A stretch of DNA of 25,645 nt from Firmicutes bacterium CAG:631 (lineage in GTDB: Bacteria > Bacillota_I > Bacilli_A > RFN20 > CAG-631). Position 1 is the stretch's first letter. Each line of letters begins with the position of its first letter. The stretch covers positions 32,053 to 57,697 of the forward strand of contig HF998013.1 of NCBI GenBank assembly GCA_000433015.1, read 5' to 3'. The notes beneath the pieces were generated by a model. It made no database searches. It saw only the letters and a list, made by a program, of their open reading frames with translations, and was not told the DNA's origin. Below are positions 16,173-24,417 of the stretch, piece by piece. The position numbers and the translations under genes were made by a program.

Positions 16173-16181
16173 TGATATAAT
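16173..16181 (+). promoter_or_regulatory. Extended -10 promoter of the ecf-truA-prfA operon
   Basis: TGATATAAT (16173-16181) is a perfect extended -10 element, and it lies 22 nt before the ecfA1 ATG. The corresponding -35 position (about 16153-16158, TATTAA) matches poorly, which is usual when the extended element is present. A small CTATT/AATAG inverted repeat (16152-16156, 16161-16165) covers the -35 and spacer region. Confidence 0.75.
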
Positions 16182-16203
16182 AAATACTCGGAGGAGAGAA
16201 AAT

Positions 16204-17013
16204 ATGAGTACTATTCGTTTTGAAAATGTGACATTTGGTTATCACAACAACTCTCCAATACTAGAGAATTTTAATTTAACAATTAAAAATGGCAAGTATA
16301 CCGTTTTGTTAGGGCATAATGGTAGTGGGAAATCGACTTTGGCCAAGTTATCTATTGGACTACTTGAAACGACTTCCGGTTCCATTTATGTTGATGATTT
16401 ATTATTAAACGAAGAAAATCTTGCTAAAATACGAAATAAAATTGCCATCGTCTTTCAAAATCCTGATAATCAATTTATTGGGTCAACGGTTCGCGATGAC
16501 ATTGCTTTTGGTTTAGAAAATAAATGTGTAGATTCTGATAAAATGGATGAAATTATCGAAGAATTTGCAACAAAAGTAAATATGCATGAATTTTTAGATG
16601 CAGAACCTACAAATTTAAGTGGTGGGCAAAAGCAACGCGTAGCTATAGCGGGAGTTTTAGCAATGCAACCGGATTTATTAATTTTAGATGAAGCAACAAG
16701 CATGTTAGATCCTACCGGAAAAAAAGAAATTTTTGAAGTCATTCACAATTTAAAAGAAAAAAGAAAAGACATGTCTATTTTATCGATTACCCATCATATC
16801 GAAGAAGCCATTCAAGCCGATGAAATTATTATTATTAATAATGGCAAAGTAATAAAAATTGGTACTCCAGAAGAAATTTTGTATGATCATCAGCTTTTAG
16901 AGGAAAATGCTTTAGAAGCACCTTTTGTCGTACAACTCATTGAATCTTTAAAAAAGGCAAATATTGATGTGCCTCAATGTTTATCTGAAGAAGAGTTGGT
17001 GAAATATCTATGA
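16204..17013 (+). CDS. ecfA1: ECF transporter ATPase EcfA1
   Basis: One of the two ABC-type ATPases that energise uptake of vitamins, nucleobases or metal ions by group II energy-coupling-factor transporters. Length 269 residues. Walker A GHNGSGKST is at 37-45, the Q-loop Gln at 85, signature LSGGQ at 138-142, Walker B LLILDE ending at D162/E163, and the switch His at 197. The order ecfA1-ecfA2-ecfT after rplQ is the common one in Firmicutes. GGAGGAG precedes the ATG. The TGA stop overlaps the ecfA2 start (ATGA). No substrate-binding S component is encoded nearby. Confidence 0.95.
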   Translation: MSTIRFENVTFGYHNNSPILENFNLTIKNGKYTVLLGHNGSGKSTLAKLSIGLLETTSGSIYVDDLLLNEENLAKIRNKIAIVFQNPDNQFIGSTVRDDIAFGLENKCVDSDKMDEIIEEFATKVNMHEFLDAEPTNLSGGQKQRVAIAGVLAMQPDLLILDEATSMLDPTGKKEIFEVIHNLKEKRKDMSILSITHHIEEAIQADEIIIINNGKVIKIGTPEEILYDHQLLEENALEAPFVVQLIESLKKANIDVPQCLSEEELVKYL

Positions 17014-17861
17014 ATATAAAAATTGAACATCTTTCTTATATTTATAATATGAATCAACCCATTCAATATGATGCTTTAAATGATATTAATGCAACAATAG
17101 CTGATCATGATTTTATTGCAATTATTGGGCATACGGGAAGTGGAAAATCGACACTGATTCAAAATTTAAATGCTTTACTAATTCCTACATCAGGAAAAGT
17201 TATTGTTGATGAATACATTATTCAACGAAAAATTAAAATTAAGAATATTAAACAATTGCGTAAAAAAATTGGTATTGTTTTTCAATTTCCTGAATATCAA
17301 TTGTTTGAAGAAAATGTAGAGAAGGATATTTTATTTGGACCTAAAAATTTTGGTTTTGAGCAAGAACAATTAAAAGGATTAGCTTCGCAAGTTTTAAAAA
17401 TTGTTGATTTAGATGATTCATTTTTAAAGAAATCGCCTTTTGAATTATCTGGTGGAGAAAAAAGAAGAGTCGCCATTGCGGGAATTTTAGCTTTTAATCC
17501 TGATGTTTTAATTGTAGATGAACCAACAGCAGGATTAGATCCAAAAGCGGCCAAAAAAATGATGGATTTGTTTTATGAATTATATACCAAAGAAAATAAA
17601 ACAATTATTTTGGTTACCCATCAAATGGATGATGTTTTAAAATATGCTCATCGAGTTATGGCTTTAAAAAAGGGAAAACTTTTAGCTTATACCTCTCCTT
17701 ACCAATTGTTTAATGATGAAAAAATGATGAAGGAATTAGAAATTGAAATCCCTCCTATCTTAAAAGTTGCAAAAGAAGTGAAAAAAAAGTATCCTTTATT
17801 GGATTTAAGCAAAGTCAAAGATATTGAAAGCTTTGTACAAGCTTTAAAGGATGTGAGATAG
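17010..17861 (+). CDS. ecfA2: ECF transporter ATPase EcfA2
   Basis: Second, non-identical ATPase of the ECF module, 283 residues. Walker A GHTGSGKST is at 40-48, the Q-loop Gln at 92, signature LSGGE at 146-150, Walker B VLIVDE ending at D170/E171, then PTAGLDP and the switch His at 204. LSGGE and PTAGLDP are usual for EcfA2. The 4-nt overlap with ecfA1 suggests a 1:1 output of the two ATPases. It ends one base before the ecfT ATG. Confidence 0.95.
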   Translation: MNIKIEHLSYIYNMNQPIQYDALNDINATIADHDFIAIIGHTGSGKSTLIQNLNALLIPTSGKVIVDEYIIQRKIKIKNIKQLRKKIGIVFQFPEYQLFEENVEKDILFGPKNFGFEQEQLKGLASQVLKIVDLDDSFLKKSPFELSGGEKRRVAIAGILAFNPDVLIVDEPTAGLDPKAAKKMMDLFYELYTKENKTIILVTHQMDDVLKYAHRVMALKKGKLLAYTSPYQLFNDEKMMKELEIEIPPILKVAKEVKKKYPLLDLSKVKDIESFVQALKDVR

Positions 17862-18695
17862 ATGGGAAATAATATTACGCTTGGGAAATACATTCCAAAC
17901 GATACTTTTTTTCATCGTCTAGATCCTCGTTGTAAAATTATTTTGTTATTTTCTTTTATGATTACGATTTTTATTCAATTAGGAATCGTTGGCTATATCG
18001 TTTTAGGATTAGTGACATTAGTATGTTTTATTTTATCAAAAATTAAAATTATAACGATTATCAAATCATTAAAACCGATGTGGTTTATGGTTGTCTTTAT
18101 TTTTATTGTAAATCTTTTAGTAGTCAAAGATGGCACTCCATGGAGAATTTGGAAAATAACCATTTATAGTGAAGCTGTTTTTTCCACCTTACGTGTGGCT
18201 TATCGCTTGATTTTATTAATTTCTACTTCAACCATTTTTACAGCGACGACAAAACCTTTAGATATTACGATTGCTATTGAAGATTTATTTGGCTTTCTAA
18301 AAAAAGTTGTGAATGTTCATATTCTTTCTATGGTTATCAGTATTGCTTTACGTTTTATTCCAACGATTTTGGATGAAACCTATCGCATTATGCGTGCTCA
18401 AGCAAGTCGTGGTGTTGATTTTGTTCATGGAAAATTAAAAGAAAAAGCTGTGGCCATCACGTCATTAATCATTCCTTTATTTATTAGTGCGTTTTCAAGA
18501 AGTGCTGATTTGGCCGATGCAATGGAAGCAAGGAGTTATAATCCATATGCAAAAAGGACCCGCTATCGTAAATTAAAATGGCATTTTAAAGATACAATCA
18601 TGCTATTTCTTACCTTAGGATTAATGATTGCCTTTATTGTTTTATCTGCATTAAAAGTGCCACTAGATTCAATATTATTGGGGTGGCTTATATGA
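17862..18695 (+). CDS. ecfT: ECF transporter transmembrane subunit EcfT
   Basis: The membrane scaffold that couples ATPases to interchangeable S components. Length 277 residues, with hydrophobic segments at about 24-58, 73-88, 110-127, and near 157-170 and 245-265. HRLDPRCKII (18-27) is the family's N-terminal motif. The two coupling-helix motifs that contact EcfA are at 178-184 (RAQASRG) and 222-227 (EARSYN). It starts directly after the ecfA2 stop with its ribosome binding site inside ecfA2, and its TGA stop overlaps the truA start. Confidence 0.94.
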   Translation: MGNNITLGKYIPNDTFFHRLDPRCKIILLFSFMITIFIQLGIVGYIVLGLVTLVCFILSKIKIITIIKSLKPMWFMVVFIFIVNLLVVKDGTPWRIWKITIYSEAVFSTLRVAYRLILLISTSTIFTATTKPLDITIAIEDLFGFLKKVVNVHILSMVISIALRFIPTILDETYRIMRAQASRGVDFVHGKLKEKAVAITSLIIPLFISAFSRSADLADAMEARSYNPYAKRTRYRKLKWHFKDTIMLFLTLGLMIAFIVLSALKVPLDSILLGWLI

Positions 18696-19438
18696 GATAT
18701 CAATGTATTGTAGCCTATGATGGTTATGATTATTTTGGTTATCAAATTCAAAATCATGAACCATTGACGATTCAGCAAGTCATTCAAGAAGCATTACAAA
18801 AATTATTGAAAGAAAAGATTTGCATTTATGCTTCTGGAAGAACGGATCGAAAAGTTCATGCTCTTGGGCAAGTTTTTCATTTTGATACTTCTTATGATTT
18901 AAAAGAAGAGTCTATACAAAAAGGCTTAAATAGCTTTTTACCTCAATCGATTCGTATTTTAAAAGTCAACAAAGTGAAAGATACATTTCATGCTCGTTAT
19001 GATGTTGTATCTAAACAATATCTCTATCGAATTCAAAATACAGCATTAGACAATCCTTTTTTATCTCGTTATGTCGTTTTTATAAAAGAACCGATTCATA
19101 TTGATTTATTAAATCAAGCCGGACAGTTATTTGTTGGGGAACATAATTTTAAAAATTTTACGACGAATCGTGAAGATGAAGTTTCTACTTTTATTAAAAA
19201 AATTATGAAGATGAAAGTAAAAGTTACAAAAAAAGAAATTCAAATTTTATTTGAAGGTAGTGGATTTTTACGTTCGATGGTTCGTTTAATGGTTGGTGCA
19301 ATGCTTGCTGTGGCGACGCAAAAAAAAGATTTAACTTATATCCAATCCTTATTAGATTTAAGTTCATTAGAAAAATGTAGTTATAAAGCACCACCTCAAG
19401 GATTATATTTAAAAAAAGTAAACTATGGGAGGAGATGA
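18692..19438 (+). CDS. truA: tRNA pseudouridine synthase A
   Basis: Converts uridines 38-40 of the tRNA anticodon stem to pseudouridine. Length 248 residues, normal. The catalytic Asp is D52 in GRTDRKVHA (49-57), a departure from the common GRTDAGVHA. The N-terminal FxGWQ motif reads FGYQ (15-18). Downstream NFTTNREDE and FLRSMVRLMVGAML are family-typical. The ATG at 18692 overlaps the ecfT TGA and opens MRYxxxxAYDG as expected; a GTG at 18683 is rejected. Adjacency to ecfT is conserved in many Firmicutes. Confidence 0.95.
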   Translation: MRYQCIVAYDGYDYFGYQIQNHEPLTIQQVIQEALQKLLKEKICIYASGRTDRKVHALGQVFHFDTSYDLKEESIQKGLNSFLPQSIRILKVNKVKDTFHARYDVVSKQYLYRIQNTALDNPFLSRYVVFIKEPIHIDLLNQAGQLFVGEHNFKNFTTNREDEVSTFIKKIMKMKVKVTKKEIQILFEGSGFLRSMVRLMVGAMLAVATQKKDLTYIQSLLDLSSLEKCSYKAPPQGLYLKKVNYGRR

Positions 19439-19445
19439 AAAACAA

Positions 19446-20234
19446 ATGCTTCATAGAAATTATCATACGCATACAAAAAGATGTGGGCATGCTACAGGGG
19501 AAGATGAAGACTACATTCAATTTGCTATTGAAAATGGTTATGAAGAATTGGGATTTTCTGATCATATCTCTCATACTAATTTTCAACAAAACGAAGAATA
19601 TATTCAAAAAATAACCGCGTTAAAAGAAAAGTATAAAAATCAAATCAAAATTTTACTTGGTTTTGAATGCGAGTATGTTGAAAGCATGCTTCCTTATTAT
19701 CAAAAATTACTACAAGAAAAAAAAGTGGATTATCTTCTTTTTGGCAATCATTATGCTTATATTCAAAATAAAAGGTATGATTTTGCATCTCCTTTTGAAG
19801 AGAAAGAATACTTAGATTATTATTATGAAACATTAAAAAAAGGATTAGATACACACTTGTTTTTTTATGTATGTCATCCTGATTGTTTTTTAAAAGGATA
19901 TCGAAAATGGGATCAAAATACCATTCAACTTGCACACAAAATAGGAAAACTTCTTTCTCAATACGACTGTTATGTAGAATTAAGTGGTTCTGGATGTCGG
20001 AGTCGCTCTTATTTTGAATATCAAGGTCAAAAAAATCCTCCCTATCCTTTTAAAGAATTTTTTAAAATTTTAAAACAATATCCTTTATCTTTTGTATTAG
20101 GAGCTGATGCACATGCACCTCAACAATTAAAAGATTTTGCAACAGAATATATTGAAAATATGGCTAATGAATTAGAATTAGACATCATTACTGAGCCCAA
20201 TTTATTACAAAGGAGTGAAGAAAAAAATGGATAA
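19446..20234 (+). CDS. PHP-domain phosphoesterase, histidinol-phosphatase (HisJ/HisK)-like
   Basis: A 262-residue metal-dependent phosphoesterase of the PHP superfamily, predicted cytosolic. Candidate metal ligands run in family order: H7 and H9 in HTHT, H15 in CGHATG, D39/H40 in FSDH, E74 in GFECEY, H102, H144 in CHPD, and D221/H223 in GADAH. Overall it resembles histidinol phosphatases, but no histidine genes are nearby. A general sugar- or nucleotide-phosphate phosphatase role is equally possible. The ATG at 19446 is chosen because GGGAGGAG (19427-19434) lies after the alternative ATG at 19425. It overlaps prfA by 8 nt. Confidence 0.82.
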   Translation: MLHRNYHTHTKRCGHATGEDEDYIQFAIENGYEELGFSDHISHTNFQQNEEYIQKITALKEKYKNQIKILLGFECEYVESMLPYYQKLLQEKKVDYLLFGNHYAYIQNKRYDFASPFEEKEYLDYYYETLKKGLDTHLFFYVCHPDCFLKGYRKWDQNTIQLAHKIGKLLSQYDCYVELSGSGCRSRSYFEYQGQKNPPYPFKEFFKILKQYPLSFVLGADAHAPQQLKDFATEYIENMANELELDIITEPNLLQRSEEKNG

Positions 20235-21300
20235 AATGTTTGTACGTTTAGAGACAATTTTAAATAAATATCATATGCTTCAACAAAAATTACAAGACGA
20301 GGAAATCATTCAAGATATTAAACAGTATACACAACTTTCTAAAGAAAGTGCACAATTAGAAAAAACGGCTCAAAAATATCAAACCTATTTAGATCACCAA
20401 AAAGAAATTGAAGAAGCAAAACTATTATTAGAAGAACAAGATGAAGATGTTGTCGCCTTAGCTCATGAAGAAATCAAAAAATTAACGGAAGAAAACGAAA
20501 AAATATATGATGAATTAAAAATTTTATTGCTTCCTAAAGATCCTAATGATGATAAAAATGTACTAATGGAAATTCGTGGTGCAGCAGGTGGAGACGAAGC
20601 AAATATTTTTGCCGGCGATTTATTTCGGATGTATACCCGTTATGCTGAGTCAAAAGGTTGGAAAATTGAAGTGATGGAATCTAACGAAACCGAATTTGGT
20701 GGATTTTCATTGATTTCTTTTATGATTAAAGGAGAAGGGGCTTATTCACGTTTAAAATTTGAATCTGGAGCACATCGCGTGCAACGCGTTCCTAAAACCG
20801 AAGCGGCTGGAAGAATTCATACCAGTACATCAACCGTTTTAGTTATGCCAGAAATTGATGAAGTGGATTCAACTGTCAAAGAAGAAGATTTACATATTGA
20901 TGTCTATCGTTCTGGAGGTGCTGGAGGACAACATGTCAATAAAACTGAATCAGCTATTCGAATCACACATATTCCTACAAAAATTGTAGTTACTTGCCAA
21001 GATGGTAGAAGTCAACACGAAAATAAAGAAAAAGCCTTACAAATTATTCGAATGAAAGTAGCCGAAGAATTAAAATCAAAGCAATTAGAAGAAGTGAGTG
21101 CAGAAAGAAAATTAAAAGTAGGAAAAGGTGAAAGAAGCGAAAAAATTCGCACCTATAATTATCCGCAAAATCGTGTGACAGATCATCGAATTGGATTAAC
21201 TTTACAAAAACTAGATCGCATTATTGAAGGGGAATTAGATGAAATTTTAGATGCTTTAATGAATGAAGATCAAAAAGAAAAATTAGAGGCAGAATTATAA
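20227..21300 (+). CDS. prfA: Peptide chain release factor 1
   Basis: Reads UAA and UAG and triggers peptide release. Length 357 residues, normal. The N-terminal coiled domain covers about 1-105; the codon-recognition tripeptide is PKT at 189-191 (a PxT form, which separates it from RF2), and the catalytic GGQ is at 233-235. TGA is also a stop in this window, so an RF2 gene must lie elsewhere. AAAGGAG at 20209-20215 favours the ATG at 20227 over the GTG at 20215. Its stop overlaps the prmC start as TAATG. Confidence 0.96.
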   Translation: MDKMFVRLETILNKYHMLQQKLQDEEIIQDIKQYTQLSKESAQLEKTAQKYQTYLDHQKEIEEAKLLLEEQDEDVVALAHEEIKKLTEENEKIYDELKILLLPKDPNDDKNVLMEIRGAAGGDEANIFAGDLFRMYTRYAESKGWKIEVMESNETEFGGFSLISFMIKGEGAYSRLKFESGAHRVQRVPKTEAAGRIHTSTSTVLVMPEIDEVDSTVKEEDLHIDVYRSGGAGGQHVNKTESAIRITHIPTKIVVTCQDGRSQHENKEKALQIIRMKVAEELKSKQLEEVSAERKLKVGKGERSEKIRTYNYPQNRVTDHRIGLTLQKLDRIIEGELDEILDALMNEDQKEKLEAEL

Positions 21301-22145
21301 TGACTTATTTAGAAATGATTCAACAAGCCGAAAAAAAAGCCTCCTTAGCTCAAATGGAAGTGAATGCCATTAAATGGTTATTCTTTTATAGTGATTTTGC
21401 TGTTCCGTATCATCATTTATCATTGCCTGTTCCTTTAAAGGTCTATGAATCTTTTATGGAAATGGTAGATTTATATCTTTTAAAAAAAATGCCTCCTCAA
21501 TATATCTTACATAAAACTTGTTTTTATGGGTATGATTTCTATGTTGATGAAAATGTTTTTATTCCACGAATGGAGACAGAACAATTAGTAGAAGAAACAA
21601 TATTAAGAATTGATCAATATTTTGAAAATCAATCCTTGACCATTGCTGATGTATGTTGCGGTAGTGGGGTTATTGGTTTAACGATGAAAAAAGAAGTGGA
21701 GCATGCAAAAGTTTATTTATGTGATATTAATCCAAAAGCAATAGAAATTGTCAATAAAAACGCTAAAAATTTAAAAGTTCATGTTACTACTTTGTGTGGA
21801 GATTTTATTCAACCTTTATTAGAAAAAAATTTAACTTTTGATGTACTAGTTTGTAATCCACCTTATATTAAAAATCAAGAAATTTTAGATGAAATGGTAA
21901 TGAATTATGAACCACATAATGCCTTGTTTGGTGGAGAGGATGGACTGGATTTTTATCGCATAATCTTTAAGCATGCTTCTATATTATTAAATAAAAAAGC
22001 CATGATGGCTTTTGAATTTGGTTATGATCAAAAAGAGGCTTTAGAAGCTTTGATTCAAAAAGAATTACCTGAATTTCGCTATGAATTTTTAAAAGATTAT
22101 GCAGGATTAGACCGCATGGTATTTTTATTTAAAAATCTTTTTTAG
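21300..22145 (+). CDS. prmC: Release factor glutamine methyltransferase
   Basis: Methylates the glutamine of the GGQ motif in release factors using S-adenosylmethionine. Length 281 residues, normal. The N-terminal helical domain covers about 1-75. IPRMETE (88-94) is a variant of the usual IPRPETE. The SAM-binding motif DVCCGSGVIGL is at 117-127 and the substrate-Gln motif NPPY at 186-189. Direct coupling to prfA matches its substrate. Its last 17 nt overlap the 3' end of a minus-strand ORF. Confidence 0.95.
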   Translation: MTYLEMIQQAEKKASLAQMEVNAIKWLFFYSDFAVPYHHLSLPVPLKVYESFMEMVDLYLLKKMPPQYILHKTCFYGYDFYVDENVFIPRMETEQLVEETILRIDQYFENQSLTIADVCCGSGVIGLTMKKEVEHAKVYLCDINPKAIEIVNKNAKNLKVHVTTLCGDFIQPLLEKNLTFDVLVCNPPYIKNQEILDEMVMNYEPHNALFGGEDGLDFYRIIFKHASILLNKKAMMAFEFGYDQKEALEALIQKELPEFRYEFLKDYAGLDRMVFLFKNLF

Positions 22146-22410
22146 AAACAATTCCATTATAAGAATTGTTTTGGTTTTGATCGTTATTTTTTACTTGATT
22201 TTGTGCTGCTATTGCTAAAATCATTTGTCCAATTAATTCAAAAAAATTTCCAATGGAATTTTGCTCATCAATATCTAAACTTTGGCAAATTAAATATCCT
22301 GCTACAGCGCCAATGATGCCAAATTCATTGCCACTGAAATTAAAAAGATAGCGACTTAAGCGCCTATAATCAATATTTAAAAAATCGTCAAAACTTTGAT
22401 TATTGTTCAT
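22129..22410 (-). CDS. Small hypothetical protein, convergent with prmC
   Basis: A 93-residue protein that I cannot assign. It opens MNNNQSFDDFLNIDYRRL, has a glycine/alanine/hydrophobic stretch at about 32-45 (FGIIGAVAGYLIC) and a second at about 55-70 (IGNFFELIGQMILAIA), and ends in an Asn/Gln-rich tail. This layout is reminiscent of small Firmicutes proteins with a NxxGNFF..GQ..LxIAAQ element, but I cannot name a family. An ATG lies at 22410; the frame could also open at a TTG one codon earlier. The ribosome binding site is weak (AGAAAG). It overlaps prmC by 17 nt tail to tail. The protein-like composition argues for a real gene, but not strongly. Confidence 0.55.
   Translation of the reverse strand: MNNNQSFDDFLNIDYRRLSRYLFNFSGNEFGIIGAVAGYLICQSLDIDEQNSIGNFFELIGQMILAIAAQNQVKNNDQNQNNSYNGIVSKKDF
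22146..22172 (+). terminator. Intrinsic terminator of the ecf-prmC operon, inside the opposing ORF
   Basis: Nine perfect pairs join AAACAATTC (22146-22154) and GAATTGTTT (22163-22171) around an 8-nt loop, followed by a short T run. It begins right after the prmC stop codon. It serves the plus strand; on the minus strand the hairpin lies in the last codons of the small ORF and lacks a following T tract. Confidence 0.7.
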
Positions 22411-22434
22411 CAAATCGCTACTTTCTAAAAATGG

Positions 22435-22464
22435 TTGATTTAAACGAAAAAAAAGAGATATAAT
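22435..22464 (+). promoter_or_regulatory. Promoter of the 43-aa membrane peptide gene
   Basis: TTGATT (22435-22440) and a consensus TATAAT (22459-22464) are separated by 18 nt. The start codon is 29 nt after the -10 box, with GGAGAG in between. This is good support that the short ORF downstream is expressed. Confidence 0.7.
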
Positions 22465-22492
22465 AAAATTAAATAAAAATGGAGAGATAAAT

Positions 22493-22624
22493 ATGGCTAA
22501 AACACAACAATATCAAAAACAAAGTCGAAGTGCAAAACGAAGAAGATGGCTTGCCATTTGTTGTTTATTTATTGTCGTCTTATTATTTTTAAGCATTGCA
22601 GTGGTTCTTATTGTCGATAAATAA
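22493..22624 (+). CDS. 43-residue single-pass membrane peptide, function unknown
   Basis: A very short protein with a strongly basic N-terminus ([12 protein letters not shown], 8-19) and one hydrophobic segment at about 20-41, ending VDK. The charge pattern predicts the N-terminus in the cytosol and the C-terminus outside. It has its own good promoter and a GGAGAG site about 7 nt before the ATG. These support a genuine gene despite its size. The last 17 nt overlap the 3' end of clpP on the other strand, and no terminator lies between them. Candidate roles such as a regulator of a membrane complex or a small toxin-like peptide are speculative; I do not assign one. Confidence 0.6.
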   Translation: MAKTQQYQKQSRSAKRRRWLAICCLFIVVLLFLSIAVVLIVDK

Positions 22625-23189
22625 TTTTATCGATGATACCATATTCTAATGCTTCTTTTGCATCCATGAAATAATCTCTTTCGGTATCTTTTTGAATTTG
22701 TGCTAATGTTTTATTCGTGTTAGAAGCCAATATCATATTGAGCTTCTTTTTTAATTTTTGAATTCTTTTTGAAGCAATATCAATATCACTAGCCACACCA
22801 CTAGCACCACCACTTGGCTGATGAATCATAATTTCACTATTGGGCAAAGAATATCGCTTTCCTTTACAACCGCCAGATAATAAAAATGCACCCATACTTG
22901 CACATAAACCAATACAAATTGTAGAAACATCACAAGAAATATGTTGCATGGTATCATAAATTGCCATGCCACTTGTAATACTTCCACCAACGGAATTAAT
23001 GTATAATTGAATATCTTTTTGAGGATCTTTTGAAGACAAATACAAAAGTTGAGCAATGATATTTGCGGCCACTGTATCATTAATTTCGCCATTTAACATG
23101 ATAATGCGTTCTTTTAATAATAAAGAGTAGACATCATAGTAACGTTCTCCGTCATGACTAACTTCAATAATTGTAGGAATATAGTTCAT
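22608..23189 (-). CDS. clpP: ATP-dependent Clp protease proteolytic subunit
   Basis: Serine peptidase that forms the tetradecameric chamber used with Clp ATPases for protein quality control. Length 193 residues, normal. The catalytic triad is S98 (in CASMGA, 97-101), H123 (in MIHQPSGG) and D172 (in [11 protein letters not shown]). The N-terminus is short, without a long propeptide ([10 protein letters not shown]). CCTCCT at 23198-23203 on the plus strand is the AGGAGG ribosome binding site. No Clp ATPase gene is adjacent. It is divergent from gapA and tail-to-tail with the 43-aa peptide gene. Confidence 0.95.
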   Translation of the reverse strand: MNYIPTIIEVSHDGERYYDVYSLLLKERIIMLNGEINDTVAANIIAQLLYLSSKDPQKDIQLYINSVGGSITSGMAIYDTMQHISCDVSTICIGLCASMGAFLLSGGCKGKRYSLPNSEIMIHQPSGGASGVASDIDIASKRIQKLKKKLNMILASNTNKTLAQIQKDTERDYFMDAKEALEYGIIDKIIYRQ

Positions 23190-23230
23190 TGTTTTGTCCT
23201 CCTACCTTACATTATGTCCTTAATTCTAAA

Positions 23231-23236
23231 ATTATA
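23231..23236 (-). promoter_or_regulatory. Probable -10 box of the clpP promoter
   Basis: Read on the minus strand this is a consensus TATAAT, about 42 nt before the clpP start codon. No good -35 box is present at 16-18 nt. That position falls within the AT-rich palindrome at 23240-23263, which suggests activator or repressor control, but could equally mean a weak promoter. Confidence 0.5.
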
Positions 23237-23239
23237 CAC

Positions 23240-23263
23240 AATAATATTTTATAAAATATTATT
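23240..23263. promoter_or_regulatory. 24-bp perfect palindrome, candidate operator in the clpP-gapA intergenic region
   Basis: The two halves AATAATATTTTA and TAAAATATTATT are exact reverse complements with no spacer. The palindrome covers the spacer and -35 region of the clpP promoter and lies about 26 bp from the gapA -35 box. It does not resemble the CtsR (GGTCAAA repeats) or HrcA/CIRCE operators. It consists only of A and T in an AT-rich stretch, so chance must be considered. Confidence 0.4.
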
Positions 23264-23288
23264 TTATAGAAAAAATCAGTTTAAATTA

Positions 23289-23316
23289 TTGACAATATCG
23301 CGGTTTAATTTATAAT
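23289..23316 (+). promoter_or_regulatory. Consensus promoter of gapA
   Basis: A perfect TTGACA (23289-23294) and perfect TATAAT (23311-23316) are separated by 16 nt. Inside the spacer is a short GC island (ATCGCGGT), unusual in this region. The predicted start at about 23323 gives a 45-nt leader with GGAAAGGAGA before the ATG. It should be one of the strongest promoters in the window. Confidence 0.85.
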
Positions 23317-23368
23317 TAATAATGTACGAATAATTAAAAAGTGAAATGATGGAAAGGAGATTTTTCGT

Positions 23369-24397
23369 ATGAGTGTAAAAATTGCAATTAATGGATTCGG
23401 AAGAATCGGACGTTTAGCATTTAGACAAATGTTTAATGCAGAAGGCTATGAAGTTGTAGCAATTAATGATTTAACAAGCCCTAAAATGTTGGCTCATTTA
23501 TTAAAATATGATTCAGCACAAGGAAGATATGCTTTAGCAGATAAAGTAACTTGTTCTGAAGATGGTGCTGCTGAAGGTTGGATTGCAGTAGATGGCAAAA
23601 AAATTCGTATTTATGCTGAAAAAGATGCTGCTAATTGCCCTTGGAAATCATTAGATGTTGATGTTGTTTTAGAATGTACAGGTTTTTATTGTTCAAAAGA
23701 AAAATCAATGGCACACATCCATGCTGGTGCTAAAAAAGTTATTATTTCAGCTCCTGCTGGAAATGATTTAAAAACAATTGTTTATGGTGTCAATGATAAA
23801 ACTTTAACTGCTGAAGACCAAATTATTTCAGCTGCTTCTTGTACAACAAACTGTTTAGCTCCTATGGCTAAAGCTTTAAATGATTATGCACCTATCCAAT
23901 CAGGAATTATGACAACCGTTCATGCTTATACTGGTGACCAAATGGTTCTTGATGGGCCACATCGTAAAGGGGATTTAAGAAGAGCTCGTGCAGCTGCTGT
24001 CAATATTGTTCCAAATTCCACTGGTGCTGCTAAAGCCATTGGTTTAGTTATTCCAGAATTAAATAAAAAATTAATTGGCTCTGCACAACGTGTACCTGTT
24101 CCTACAGGATCAACGACAATTTTAGTCGCTGTTGTTAAAGCAGAAGATTTAACCGTTGAAAGCATTAATGCTGCAATGAAAGCACAATCTAGTCCATCTT
24201 TTGGTTATACAGAAGAACCTTTAGTTTCATCTGATGTCATTGGTATTACTTATGGTTCTTTATTTGATGCTACTCAAACAATGGTTACCAAAATTTGCGA
24301 TGGTTTATATCAAGTTCAAGTTGTTGCTTGGTATGACAATGAAAATTCTTACACTAGCCAATTTGTTCGTTTAGCAAAAGAATTTGCACAAAAGTAA
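23369..24397 (+). CDS. gapA: Glyceraldehyde-3-phosphate dehydrogenase (glycolytic, NAD-dependent)
   Basis: Oxidises glyceraldehyde 3-phosphate to 1,3-bisphosphoglycerate with NAD. Length 342 residues, slightly above the usual 330-337. [13 protein letters not shown] (7-19) is the NAD-binding loop, D34 in INDLT indicates NAD over NADP, the catalytic C158 lies in SCTTNCLAP, and H185 activates it. Codons look optimised and the promoter is consensus, as expected for an abundant enzyme. It is followed by a weak terminator and pgk, the enzyme of the next glycolytic step. Confidence 0.97.
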   Translation: MSVKIAINGFGRIGRLAFRQMFNAEGYEVVAINDLTSPKMLAHLLKYDSAQGRYALADKVTCSEDGAAEGWIAVDGKKIRIYAEKDAANCPWKSLDVDVVLECTGFYCSKEKSMAHIHAGAKKVIISAPAGNDLKTIVYGVNDKTLTAEDQIISAASCTTNCLAPMAKALNDYAPIQSGIMTTVHAYTGDQMVLDGPHRKGDLRRARAAAVNIVPNSTGAAKAIGLVIPELNKKLIGSAQRVPVPTGSTTILVAVVKAEDLTVESINAAMKAQSSPSFGYTEEPLVSSDVIGITYGSLFDATQTMVTKICDGLYQVQVVAWYDNENSYTSQFVRLAKEFAQK

Positions 24398-24417
24398 TAA
24401 CTATATAAAAAAAACAA

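Noticed and set aside
22560..22640. Terminator for clpP inside the 43-aa gene
   Set aside because: No stable hairpin followed by a T tract was found on the minus strand in this interval.
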